This document shows positions 52,766-60,521 of a stretch of DNA of 64,000 bases, piece by piece; position 1 is the stretch's first letter; the number at the start of each line of letters is the position of its first letter. Position numbers and translations under genes: made by a program. Source of the DNA: an uncultured Alistipes sp. (lineage in GTDB: Bacteria > Bacteroidota > Bacteroidia > Bacteroidales > Rikenellaceae); NCBI GenBank assembly GCA_905213895.1, contig CAJMKE010000014.1, positions 1 through 64,000 of the forward strand. Reading direction: 5' to 3'. The notes under the pieces are model-generated. The model did not search any database. It saw only the letters and a program-made list of their open reading frames with translations, and had not been told where the DNA came from.

Positions 52766-54562
52766 CTACTCCACCGTAACGACATACGGGCAGTAAGCCT
52801 GCACGCCCTGACGCGCGAGAATCTCTTCGAGCGTCGAATAGGTGCTGCGGATGCAGTTCATCTCGTCGCTCGAAATCGCGGTGCGAACCTGGGCGTTGAG
52901 CGACTGTACGAATGCGGCGAACGGAGTGAGTTCTTCGAGAACCTCCGTAACGCGGAAGTTGTCGGCGATGCCCGCCTTGTCGGCTGCGACGGCGATAGCC
53001 TGTTTCAGACCGCCGTTGGCATCGACCAGACCTATGCCGACAGCGCGGGTGCCGCTCCATACGCGACCCTGTGCGATGTCGAGTACCTTCTCTATCGGCA
53101 GATTACGTCCTGCGGCGACTTTCGAGGTGAATGTTTCGTAAACCTTGTCCACCGAACGGATGATGGTGTTGCGCTCGACCGGAGTGCATTTGCGGATTTG
53201 GAGCATGCCGAAGACCGCTTGTCCCATATCCGCCGACGGATTGGTCTTGACGGTATCGAACGTGATGCCCAACTTGTTTTTGAGCATGTCGCCGCCCTCA
53301 ATCATCATTCCGAATACGCCGATTGAACCCGTCAGCGTCAGTTTGTCGGCTACGATTGCGTCGGCAGGACACGAGATGTAGTAGCCGCCGCTGGCTGCGT
53401 AGGAACCCATCGACACGATAACCGGCTTCTCCTTTTTGAGGAGTTCCACTTCGCGCCAGATGATGTCGCTGGCGAGCGCGCTTCCGCCCGGCGAATTGAC
53501 ACGCAGTACGACTGCCTTGATTTTGTCGTCCTTGCGGGCTTTCGCGATTGTCTGCGCAAGGGTCGTGCCGTAAATCTTGTCGTCCGAGCCTTCGCCGTCC
53601 ACGATTTCGCCTTCGGCATAGACGATGCCGATTTTAGGTGCGGTGAGATTTTTCAGGTCGGCTTTCGCGAGCGAGCAGTATTCGCCGAGAGTTACCATGT
53701 CGAACTCGCCCTCGGAGTTGCGCTGTACGCCGTAGTTCTCGAACACCTCGTCCATCTGGTCGGCATAGAGCAGACCGTCCACGAGTTTGTATTTCAGGGC
53801 ATCCTCGGGAAACATCAGTTCGAGGTCGTCCGCCAGCCGGTTCAACTCCTTGACGTCCAGCCCGCGCGCTTCGGCTATCGTCTGCGTCATCACGCCCCAC
53901 ATGTCGTCGCACATAGCCTGCATCTGGGCGCGGTTGGCGTCGGACATCTTGTTGAGGATGTATGGCTCAACGGCGCTCTTGTACTTGCAGACCGTCGGAC
54001 GGAACACCTCCGCCGAGAGTCCGAGTTTGTCCATAGCACCCTTGTAGAACATCAGCGTGGCGGAGAGTCCGACCCAACTCATGCCGCCTTCGGGCTGCAT
54101 GTAGATTTTGTCTGCCGCCGAGGCGAGGTAGTAGCCCACCTGCGAATAGGTGTCGTTGTATGCCACGACGAACTTGCCGCTCTCCTTGAAATCGACGATT
54201 GCGGCGCGGAGTTCCTCGATGATTGCGGTCGATGCGCCGCCCGCACCCGTGAAGTTCATGTAGATACCCTTGATTTTAGGGTCTTCCTTGGCTGCCTCTA
54301 TCGCGCGCAGCACGTTGAGGAGCGTATAACTTTTGGTGGATTCGAGCGTCATGAAGTCGATGCCGGCGAAAGGATTCGTCGAAGGCGAATCGGTGATGTT
54401 GTCCGCCATGTCGATTTTCAGAATCGATTCCGGTGCGACTACGGTCGGCTCCTCCATCGAACCTGCGATACCGAGGATTACGAACAGCCAGAGCAGTCCG
54501 GAGAGGATGCTGCCGACTACTACCGCGAGCAGGGCAGCGAGAAATACTTTTGTGAATTTCAT
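52766..54562 (-). CDS. sppA: Signal peptide peptidase SppA, 67K type
   Basis: A 598-residue inner-membrane protease with one N-terminal helix (about 8-33) and two tandem S49 domains. The general-base lysine lies in the N-terminal domain (PTVCKYKSAVEP) and the nucleophile serine in the C-terminal one (VSMGSYAASGGYYIS), the split active site typical of the 67K form. It degrades released signal peptides. Promoter box at 54647-54654 gives a leader that contains a class K array, and a G9 tract lies in the -33 region. Confidence 0.93.
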   Translation of the reverse strand: MKFTKVFLAALLAVVVGSILSGLLWLFVILGIAGSMEEPTVVAPESILKIDMADNITDSPSTNPFAGIDFMTLESTKSYTLLNVLRAIEAAKEDPKIKGIYMNFTGAGGASTAIIEELRAAIVDFKESGKFVVAYNDTYSQVGYYLASAADKIYMQPEGGMSWVGLSATLMFYKGAMDKLGLSAEVFRPTVCKYKSAVEPYILNKMSDANRAQMQAMCDDMWGVMTQTIAEARGLDVKELNRLADDLELMFPEDALKYKLVDGLLYADQMDEVFENYGVQRNSEGEFDMVTLGEYCSLAKADLKNLTAPKIGIVYAEGEIVDGEGSDDKIYGTTLAQTIAKARKDDKIKAVVLRVNSPGGSALASDIIWREVELLKKEKPVIVSMGSYAASGGYYISCPADAIVADKLTLTGSIGVFGMMIEGGDMLKNKLGITFDTVKTNPSADMGQAVFGMLQIRKCTPVERNTIIRSVDKVYETFTSKVAAGRNLPIEKVLDIAQGRVWSGTRAVGIGLVDANGGLKQAIAVAADKAGIADNFRVTEVLEELTPFAAFVQSLNAQVRTAISSDEMNCIRSTYSTLEEILARQGVQAYCPYVVTVE

Positions 54563-54597
54563 GATATTGATTGTTTGGTGTTTTTTTGCTCTTTTAC

Positions 54598-54640
54598 CTT
54601 AAATGACCTTAAAGTCCTTAAAGTCCTTAAAGTCCTTCTT
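54598..54640. repeat. Class K array in the sppA leader
   Basis: Four to five AAAGTCCTT units directly between the sppA promoter box and ATG, so they should be transcribed as 5' UTR. Confidence 0.87.
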
Positions 54641-54646
54641 ATTTTG

Positions 54647-54654
54647 CAAAGGTA
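54647..54654 (-). promoter_or_regulatory. -7 promoter element TACCTTTG for sppA, with G9 tract upstream
   Basis: Consensus on the minus strand; a homopolymer of nine G (C at 54675-54683) lies 21-29 bp upstream, where the -33 element is expected. Confidence 0.62.
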
Positions 54655-54716
54655 TGTATTTTTTCGCGAAAAATCCCCCCCCCGAAAAAAATTGCGAAAA
54701 AAGTGAAAAATAGTTC

Positions 54717-54853
54717 TTTTAAGGTCTTTAAGGACTTTAACGACCTTAACGACTTTTTCCTTATCTTTACGACTTCGTCGTTTAGATAGGCTGCGCCTCG
54801 GCAGAAGCAAAACAGAATTTTGCTTTTGCCCTCGGCTTGCACTATCTTTGCAC
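54717..54853 (+). repeat. Class K array and family E long element carrying a promoter
   Basis: Nonamers 54717-54758, then the long element 54761-54853: TATCTTTACGAC-loop-GTCGTTTAGATAG, GCGCCTCGG, variable hairpin (AGCAAAA/TTTTGCT), CTCGGCTTGCAC and TATCTTTG (54843-54850), the -7 box of the symporter gene. The gap 54563-54867 is otherwise repeats and the sppA promoter. Confidence 0.88.
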
Positions 54854-54867
54854 AAAACTTCAAACCT

Positions 54868-56334
54868 ATGCAACCCATAATCGTTATCGCGACCATCGCG
54901 GGTTATATCGCCCTGCTGTTTACGGTCGCTTTCATTTCGGGACGGCGCGCCGACAACGCGGGCTTCTTCGTCGGCAACCGCTCGTCAAAGTGGTATGTGG
55001 TGATGTTCGCCATGATAGGCGCGGCGATGTCGGGCGTTACGTTCGTGTCGGTACCAGGTATGGTCGCCGCGAGCGGATTCTCCTACTTCCAGATGGCACT
55101 CGGATTCTTCGTCGGACAACTCGTCGTGGCATTCGTCCTCATCCCGCTATTCTACCGCATGCAACTCGTGTCGATTTACGGATATTTGGAGGAACGCTTC
55201 GGCGCGACGACCTACAAGACCGGCGCGTGGTTCTTCTTCATCTCGAAACTTTTGGGCGCATCGGTGCGACTGTTTCTGGTATGTGTCGTGCTGCAACTGC
55301 TGCTGTTCGACCCCTATGGCATCCCGTTCGTCGTCAATGCCGCGATAATGGTCGTCCTCGTGCTGCTCTACACGTTCCAAGGCGGCGTCAAGTCGCTGAT
55401 ATGGACCGACTCTTTGAAGACACTGTGCCTGATTCTGAGTATCGTACTCTGCATCTGGTTCATCATCGAGCGTCTCGACATGTCGCTCGGTTCGATGGTA
55501 TCGGCGGTTGCCGACAGCGACTATTCGCGGATGTTCTGGCTCGACGACCCGAACGACCGCCGCTACTTCTTCAAGCAGTTCTTCGCCGGCGTGTTCGCAC
55601 TTATCGCCATGACGGGTCTCGACCAGGATTTGATGCAGCGCAACATGAGTTGCCGCAACTACCGTGATTCGCAGAAGAATATCGTGCTGTCGAGCATCCT
55701 GCAAACCGTGGTGATACTGATGTTCCTGTTCCTCGGAGCGATGCTCTACATCTTCGCCGAGCGGACGGGCATCGCACTGCCTGCCGAGTCGGACAACGTC
55801 TTCGCGACGGTCGCGACGTCGGCTCAAATGCCGCTCGTCGTGGGCATACTGTTCGTTCTGGGACTTATCTCCTCGACCTATTCGGCTGCGGGTTCGGCTC
55901 TGACTGCGCTTACGACGTCATTCACGATAGATATTCTCGACAGCGGCAAGCGTTTCGACGAACGCCGCCTCACGCGCGTGCGCAAGTGCGTGCATATCGG
56001 TATGGCTGCGGCGATGTTCGCCGTCATCTGCGCTCTCTACCGGCTGAACAACACCAATGCGATAGATGCGGTCTATACGCTCGTAAGTTACACCTACGGA
56101 CCTATCCTCGGCATGTTCGCATTCGGCATCCTGACGAAGCGGCGCGTGCGCGACCGCTGGGTCTTCGCGGCGGCGATAGTCGCTCCGGTGCTGTGCTATA
56201 TCCTTCAAACCAACTCCGAACGCTGGTTCAACGGCTATACGTTCAGTTACGAACTGCTGATAGTGAACGCGGCACTGACCTTCACCGGCATGCTGCTGCT
56301 TACGAAGAAAATGACAGATAAGAGTAATAGGTAA
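54868..56334 (+). CDS. Sodium:solute symporter (SSS family)
   Basis: A 488-residue inner-membrane transporter with about 13 helices. Family marks are the N-terminal FFVGNRSSKWYVVMFAMIGAAMSGVTFVSVPG and the later AMTGLDQDLMQRNMSCRN block and GLISSTYSAAGSALTALTTSF. It is 76 bp upstream of the kinase-MurQ fusion gene on the same strand, so its substrate may be MurNAc or a related amino sugar (inference). Its last codons and stop overlap the start of a class N array. The start at 54868 lies just after the -7 box supplied by the family E element. Confidence 0.88.
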   Translation: MQPIIVIATIAGYIALLFTVAFISGRRADNAGFFVGNRSSKWYVVMFAMIGAAMSGVTFVSVPGMVAASGFSYFQMALGFFVGQLVVAFVLIPLFYRMQLVSIYGYLEERFGATTYKTGAWFFFISKLLGASVRLFLVCVVLQLLLFDPYGIPFVVNAAIMVVLVLLYTFQGGVKSLIWTDSLKTLCLILSIVLCIWFIIERLDMSLGSMVSAVADSDYSRMFWLDDPNDRRYFFKQFFAGVFALIAMTGLDQDLMQRNMSCRNYRDSQKNIVLSSILQTVVILMFLFLGAMLYIFAERTGIALPAESDNVFATVATSAQMPLVVGILFVLGLISSTYSAAGSALTALTTSFTIDILDSGKRFDERRLTRVRKCVHIGMAAAMFAVICALYRLNNTNAIDAVYTLVSYTYGPILGMFAFGILTKRRVRDRWVFAAAIVAPVLCYILQTNSERWFNGYTFSYELLIVNAALTFTGMLLLTKKMTDKSNR

Positions 56335-56397
56335 TATAAGTAATATAGGTAGAATAGGCTCTCCCCTATAATACTTATATTACCTATAATACCTATA
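56324..56397. repeat. Class N nonamer hairpin array
   Basis: Left arm 56324-56360 (beginning within the last codons of the symporter gene), loop, complementary right arm 56365-56397 ending 13 bp before the next ATG. It sits between two genes likely to be functionally linked. Confidence 0.88.
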
Positions 56398-56410
56398 AAA
56401 AAAACGAAAA

Positions 56411-58111
56411 ATGATTGTAATTTCCGACGGAGGTTCGACCAAATGCGACTGGGCGGTCGCAGACGAGACATGCGGCGCGATTGTCCGCCGCTTCACGACA
56501 GAGGGCATGAACCCTTTCGCCCGCTCCCGCGAGGAGATTGCCGCACTGCTGCGCAACGGCGTGGCACCCATAGCGGCTGAATACGACGTGGACGCCGTGT
56601 ACTTCTACGGTGCGGGTGCGGCGTTCGACAAAATCGCGCTGCTCCGCGACGAAATCGCGGCTGCGATACCTTGCGAAAGGGTAGAGGTGCATAGCGACAT
56701 GGAGGCTGCCGTGCGCGCCACGGCGGGTCGCGGCAGCGGGGTGGTCTGCATCCTCGGCACCGGCTCCAATTCGTGTCTGTGCGAGGAGGGACGCATCGTC
56801 AGTGGCGTACCGGCACTGGGCTATATCCTCGGCGACGAGGGCAGCGGGGCGGTACTCGGACGCACGCTGGTCGGCGACGTGCTGAAAGGCGTCGCACCCG
56901 ACCGTATCCGCCGCGATTTCGAACAGACATTCGGCATGACGCAGCCCGAAATCCTCGAATGCGTCTACCGCCGCCCGATGGCTAACCGCTTTCTCGCGTC
57001 GTTCGCACCGTTCCTCTCGGCTCGGCTCGACGACGAGTACGTGTATAACCTTGTCCGCGAATCGTTTACGCGATTCCTGCAACGCAACGTGGCGCAATAT
57101 CCCGCTGCACCGGTATGGTTCGTGGGTTCGGTCGCCGAATATTTCCGCCGCCCGCTGACGGACGCTCTCGAACGCGAGGGAATGACTTTGGGCGGGGTAG
57201 TGCGGTCGCCGATAGAGGGGCTGGTGAAGTACCATTCGGCGAATGCGGGTTCTTGCGAAGCGGATGTTCGCTCCGCGACCGGAGATGATAAAAAAACGTT
57301 CAGGAAGATTACGGAGGAACCGTCGTTCTACGACGATTTGGAGCATCGCAGCGTGCGCGAGATACTCTCGTTCATCAACCGCGAAGACCACCGTGTGGCG
57401 GACGCCGTGGCGCGCTCGCTGCCGCAGTTGGAGGAGTTCGTCGAACGGCTCGTGGAGCGCATGAAACGCGGCGGACGGCTTTTCTATATGGGTGCCGGCA
57501 CGAGCGGGCGTCTGGGCGTTCTCGATGCGTCGGAAGTGCCGCCCACATTCGGTATGCCGCCAACCGTCGTCATCGGCATCATCGCCGGCGGCGACCGTGC
57601 GCTGCGCAATCCCGTCGAGGGCGCGGAGGACGATACGGAGCAGGGCTGGAAAGACCTGCAATCACACTCGATAACGCCGCTCGACACGGTCGTCGGCATC
57701 GCCGCTTCGGGTACGACGCCATACGTCGTAGGCGCATTGCGTGCCGCACGGGCATTCGGATGCCTTACGGCGTCGGTGTCGAGCAATCCGCGCTCGCCGA
57801 TAGCCGCCGAAGCCGAATTTGCGATTGAAACGGTCGTAGGACCGGAGGTCGTAACGGGCAGTTCGCGCATGAAGTCGGGTACGGCGCAGAAACTCGTCTG
57901 CAACATGATTACGACGACGGCTATGATAGGTCTCGGGCGCGTGCGCGGCAACCGCATGGTGAACATGCAACTCTCCAACCGCAAGTTGATAGACCGCGGC
58001 ACACGTATGCTGGTGGACGAACTGGGACTGCCCTACGACGATGCGCAGCGGCTGCTGCTCATCCACGGTTCGGTGCAGCGCGCCGTCGAAGCCTACGGCA
58101 GGGGAGAGTAG
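56411..58111 (+). CDS. murQ: Fused amino-sugar kinase and MurNAc-6-phosphate etherase
   Basis: A 566-residue two-enzyme chain. Residues 1-283 form a BadF/BadG-type sugar kinase (phosphate loops DGGSTKCDW and GTGSNS, adenosine region GDEGSGAVLG), like MurNAc/GlcNAc kinases of Bacteroidota. Residues 300-566 are MurQ, the SIS-fold lyase that splits the lactyl ether of MurNAc-6-P to GlcNAc-6-P and lactate, with GAGTSGRLGVLDASE (Glu375), VEGAED and SSRMKSGTAQKL. Both halves look intact; the MurQ half lacks about 25 C-terminal residues of the E. coli enzyme. A 15-20-residue linker joins them. Together they could phosphorylate and cleave imported MurNAc. Confidence 0.9.
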   Translation: MIVISDGGSTKCDWAVADETCGAIVRRFTTEGMNPFARSREEIAALLRNGVAPIAAEYDVDAVYFYGAGAAFDKIALLRDEIAAAIPCERVEVHSDMEAAVRATAGRGSGVVCILGTGSNSCLCEEGRIVSGVPALGYILGDEGSGAVLGRTLVGDVLKGVAPDRIRRDFEQTFGMTQPEILECVYRRPMANRFLASFAPFLSARLDDEYVYNLVRESFTRFLQRNVAQYPAAPVWFVGSVAEYFRRPLTDALEREGMTLGGVVRSPIEGLVKYHSANAGSCEADVRSATGDDKKTFRKITEEPSFYDDLEHRSVREILSFINREDHRVADAVARSLPQLEEFVERLVERMKRGGRLFYMGAGTSGRLGVLDASEVPPTFGMPPTVVIGIIAGGDRALRNPVEGAEDDTEQGWKDLQSHSITPLDTVVGIAASGTTPYVVGALRAARAFGCLTASVSSNPRSPIAAEAEFAIETVVGPEVVTGSSRMKSGTAQKLVCNMITTTAMIGLGRVRGNRMVNMQLSNRKLIDRGTRMLVDELGLPYDDAQRLLLIHGSVQRAVEAYGRGE

Positions 58112-58119
58112 GGGAGAAG

Positions 58120-58306
58120 GCTTTTTCCTTTAAGCGGCAGGCTCTGCGCCTGCCGCGCGACTTTAACGACCCTAACGACTTTAAGGTCGTTAAAGACCTT
58201 AAAGACTTTTTTACTATCTTTACGACTGCGTCGTTTAGATAGGATGCGCCTCGGGAAAGGCAAAAAATAATTTTGCCTTTCCACTCGGCTTTCGCTATCT
58301 TTGCAC
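58120..58306 (+). repeat. Hairpin, class K array and family E long element with metG promoter
   Basis: Stem-loop CGGCAGG/CCTGCCG (58134-58159), nonamers to 58210, then the long element 58213-58306 with variable hairpin GGCAAAA/TTTTGCC and terminal TATCTTTG (58296-58303), the -7 box of metG. Confidence 0.88.
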
Positions 58307-58324
58307 GATAAAACACTATTGATT

Positions 58325-60361
58325 ATGGCGAAAGAGTTCAAACGATACCTCATCACATCCGCACTCCCGTATGCCAACGGACCTGTGCATATCGGTCATC
58401 TGGCGGGCGTCTACATCCCGTCGGACATCTATACCCGCTACCTGCGCCTGCGCGGTCGCGACGTAATTTCGGTCTGCGGCAGCGACGAACACGGCGTGCC
58501 GATTACCATCAAGGCGAAGCGCGAGGGTATAACCCCTCAGCAGGTCGTAGACCGCTACCACGAAATCATCAAGAAGTCGTTCGCCGACCTCGGCATCTCG
58601 TTCGACATCTATTCGCGCACGACGTCGCCCGTCCACAGCGCGACGGCATCCGACTTCTTCCGCAAACTCTACGACGACGGCAAGTTCATCGAGAAGACCT
58701 CGATGCAGTACTACGACGAGGAGGCGCAGACGTTCCTCGCCGACCGCTATATCGTCGGCACATGCCCCAAGTGCGGCAATGAGCGCGCCTACGGCGACCA
58801 GTGCGAAGCCTGTGGTTCGACGCTTTCGCCCGACGAACTCATCGAACCTCACTCGGCAGTGTCGGGCAGCGTGCCGGTGAAGCGCGAGACCAAACACTGG
58901 TATCTACCTCTGAATGAGTATGAACCGATGCTCCGCAAGTGGATTCTCGACGGACATAAGGAGTGGAAAACCAACGTCTACGGTCAGTGCAAGAGTTGGC
59001 TCGACGGCGGTCTGCAACCGCGTGCCGTGAGCCGCGACCTCGACTGGGGTATTCCTGTTCCGGTCGAAGGTGCGGAAGGCAAGGTTTTGTATGTGTGGTT
59101 CGATGCGCCGATAGGGTATATCTCTGCCACAAAGGAACTTACGCCCGACTGGGAAAAGTATTGGAAGAGCGAGGACACCAAACTGGTTCACTTCATAGGC
59201 AAGGACAACATCGTGTTCCACTGCATCGTCTTCCCGTCGATGCTGGCGGCTCACGGCGGCTACATCCTGCCCGAGAACGTGCCGTCGAACGAGTTCCTGA
59301 ACCTCGAAGGCGACAAGATTTCGACCTCGCGCAACTGGGCTGTATGGCTGCACGAGTATTTGGAGGAGATGCCTGGCAAGGAGGATGTCCTGCGCTACGT
59401 TCTCTGCGCGAACGCTCCCGAGACCAAGGATAACGACTTCACGTGGAAGGACTATCAGGCGCGCAACAACAACGAACTCGTTGCCGTGCTGGGCAACTTC
59501 GTGAACCGCGCTCTGGTGCTTACCAAGAAATATTACGACGGCGTCGTGCCTGCCTGCGGCGAACTCGACGACTACGACAAGGCTACGATTGCCGAACTGT
59601 CGCAAATCAAGGCGTCGCTTGAAAACAATATCGAGAATTTCCGTTTCCGCGAGGCTCTGAAAGACGCGATGAACTTCGCCCGTATCGGCAACAAGTATCT
59701 CGCCGACACCGAGCCGTGGAAACTTATCAAGACCGATGCCGAGCGCGTGAAAACGATTCTGAACATCGCTTTGCAGATTACCGCCAATATCGCCGTCGCC
59801 TGCGAGCCGTTCATGCCGTTCACTGCCGAGAAGATTCTGCGTATGCTCGATGTCGATAAGTTCGGTTGGGAGCGTCTGGGCGCAATGGACCTTATCGCCG
59901 CCGGACACCGCATCGGCGAGCCGTCGCTGCTCTTCGAGAAGATAGAGGACGACGCCATACAGCGTCAGTTGGACAAACTCGCCGCAACCAAGGCTGCCAA
60001 TCTCGCCGCCGAGGTGAAAGCCGAACCGCAGAAGGAGGAGTGTACGTTCGACGATTTCCAGAAGATGGATATACGCGTTTCGACGATTCTCGCTGCCGAA
60101 AAGGTCGCGAAGACGAAAAAACTGCTCAAACTGACTATCGATACGGGCATCGACAAGCGTACTATCGTGTCTGGTATTGCCGAGCATTATTCGCCCGAAG
60201 AACTCGTCGGCAAGCAGGTTCTGGTGCTTGTGAACCTCAAACCGCGCGAACTGAAAGGCATCGTGTCGCAGGGAATGATTCTTATGGCGGAGGACGCCAC
60301 GGGTGTTTTGCGGCTGTTGCAGCCCGACGCCAAGACCAATTCGGGAGCAATGGTAGGGTAG
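58325..60361 (+). CDS. metG: Methionyl-tRNA synthetase
   Basis: A 678-residue class I synthetase. The HIGH motif is VHIGHL (21-26), the knuckle zinc site has cysteines in CPKCGNERAYGDQCEAC, the anticodon-binding helical domain follows, and the KMSKS loop reads GDKISTSRN. A C-terminal EMAPII-like tRNA-binding domain (about 575-678, FQKMDIRVSTILAAEKV) makes it the dimeric long form. The ATG at 58325 follows the family E-borne promoter by about 20 bp. Confidence 0.96.
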   Translation: MAKEFKRYLITSALPYANGPVHIGHLAGVYIPSDIYTRYLRLRGRDVISVCGSDEHGVPITIKAKREGITPQQVVDRYHEIIKKSFADLGISFDIYSRTTSPVHSATASDFFRKLYDDGKFIEKTSMQYYDEEAQTFLADRYIVGTCPKCGNERAYGDQCEACGSTLSPDELIEPHSAVSGSVPVKRETKHWYLPLNEYEPMLRKWILDGHKEWKTNVYGQCKSWLDGGLQPRAVSRDLDWGIPVPVEGAEGKVLYVWFDAPIGYISATKELTPDWEKYWKSEDTKLVHFIGKDNIVFHCIVFPSMLAAHGGYILPENVPSNEFLNLEGDKISTSRNWAVWLHEYLEEMPGKEDVLRYVLCANAPETKDNDFTWKDYQARNNNELVAVLGNFVNRALVLTKKYYDGVVPACGELDDYDKATIAELSQIKASLENNIENFRFREALKDAMNFARIGNKYLADTEPWKLIKTDAERVKTILNIALQITANIAVACEPFMPFTAEKILRMLDVDKFGWERLGAMDLIAAGHRIGEPSLLFEKIEDDAIQRQLDKLAATKAANLAAEVKAEPQKEECTFDDFQKMDIRVSTILAAEKVAKTKKLLKLTIDTGIDKRTIVSGIAEHYSPEELVGKQVLVLVNLKPRELKGIVSQGMILMAEDATGVLRLLQPDAKTNSGAMVG

Positions 60362-60388
60362 CCCGACTGAGGTTATCCGATAAAGTTT

Positions 60389-60418
60389 GGGGAGATGTTC
60401 CACGTGGAACATCTCCCC
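60389..60418. other. parS-like site 1 in a perfect 30-bp palindrome
   Basis: Contains TGTTCCACGTGGAACA (60396-60411), matching the ParB parS consensus TGTTNCACGTGNAACA at every fixed base, extended on both sides by GGGGAGA/TCTCCCC. It may also act as the metG terminator. Confidence 0.8.
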
Positions 60419-60436
60419 ATTGTTTTGCTTTGCTGA

Positions 60437-60470
60437 TTGCTCGTGTGTTCCACGTGGAACACACGAGCAA
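60437..60470. other. parS-like site 2 in a perfect 34-bp palindrome
   Basis: Second TGTTCCACGTGGAACA (60446-60461), 50 bp from the first, with different symmetric flanks (TTGCTCGTG/CACGAGCAA). Two identical cores in unlike palindromes suggest selection on the core. Confidence 0.8.
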
Positions 60471-60475
60471 TCTCT

Positions 60476-60514
60476 CTTTAAGGTCCTTAAAGTCCTTAAA
60501 GACCCTAAGGACTT
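60476..60514. repeat. Class K nonamer array
   Basis: Four units directly after the second parS-like palindrome and before the mnmG stop codon. Confidence 0.85.
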
Positions 60515-60521
60515 TTTGCCG

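Noticed and set aside
56690..57320. Artificial fusion of kinase and murQ by a frameshift
   Set aside because: The frame is continuous, codon use does not change across the join, and both domains keep their motifs, so a real fusion is more likely.
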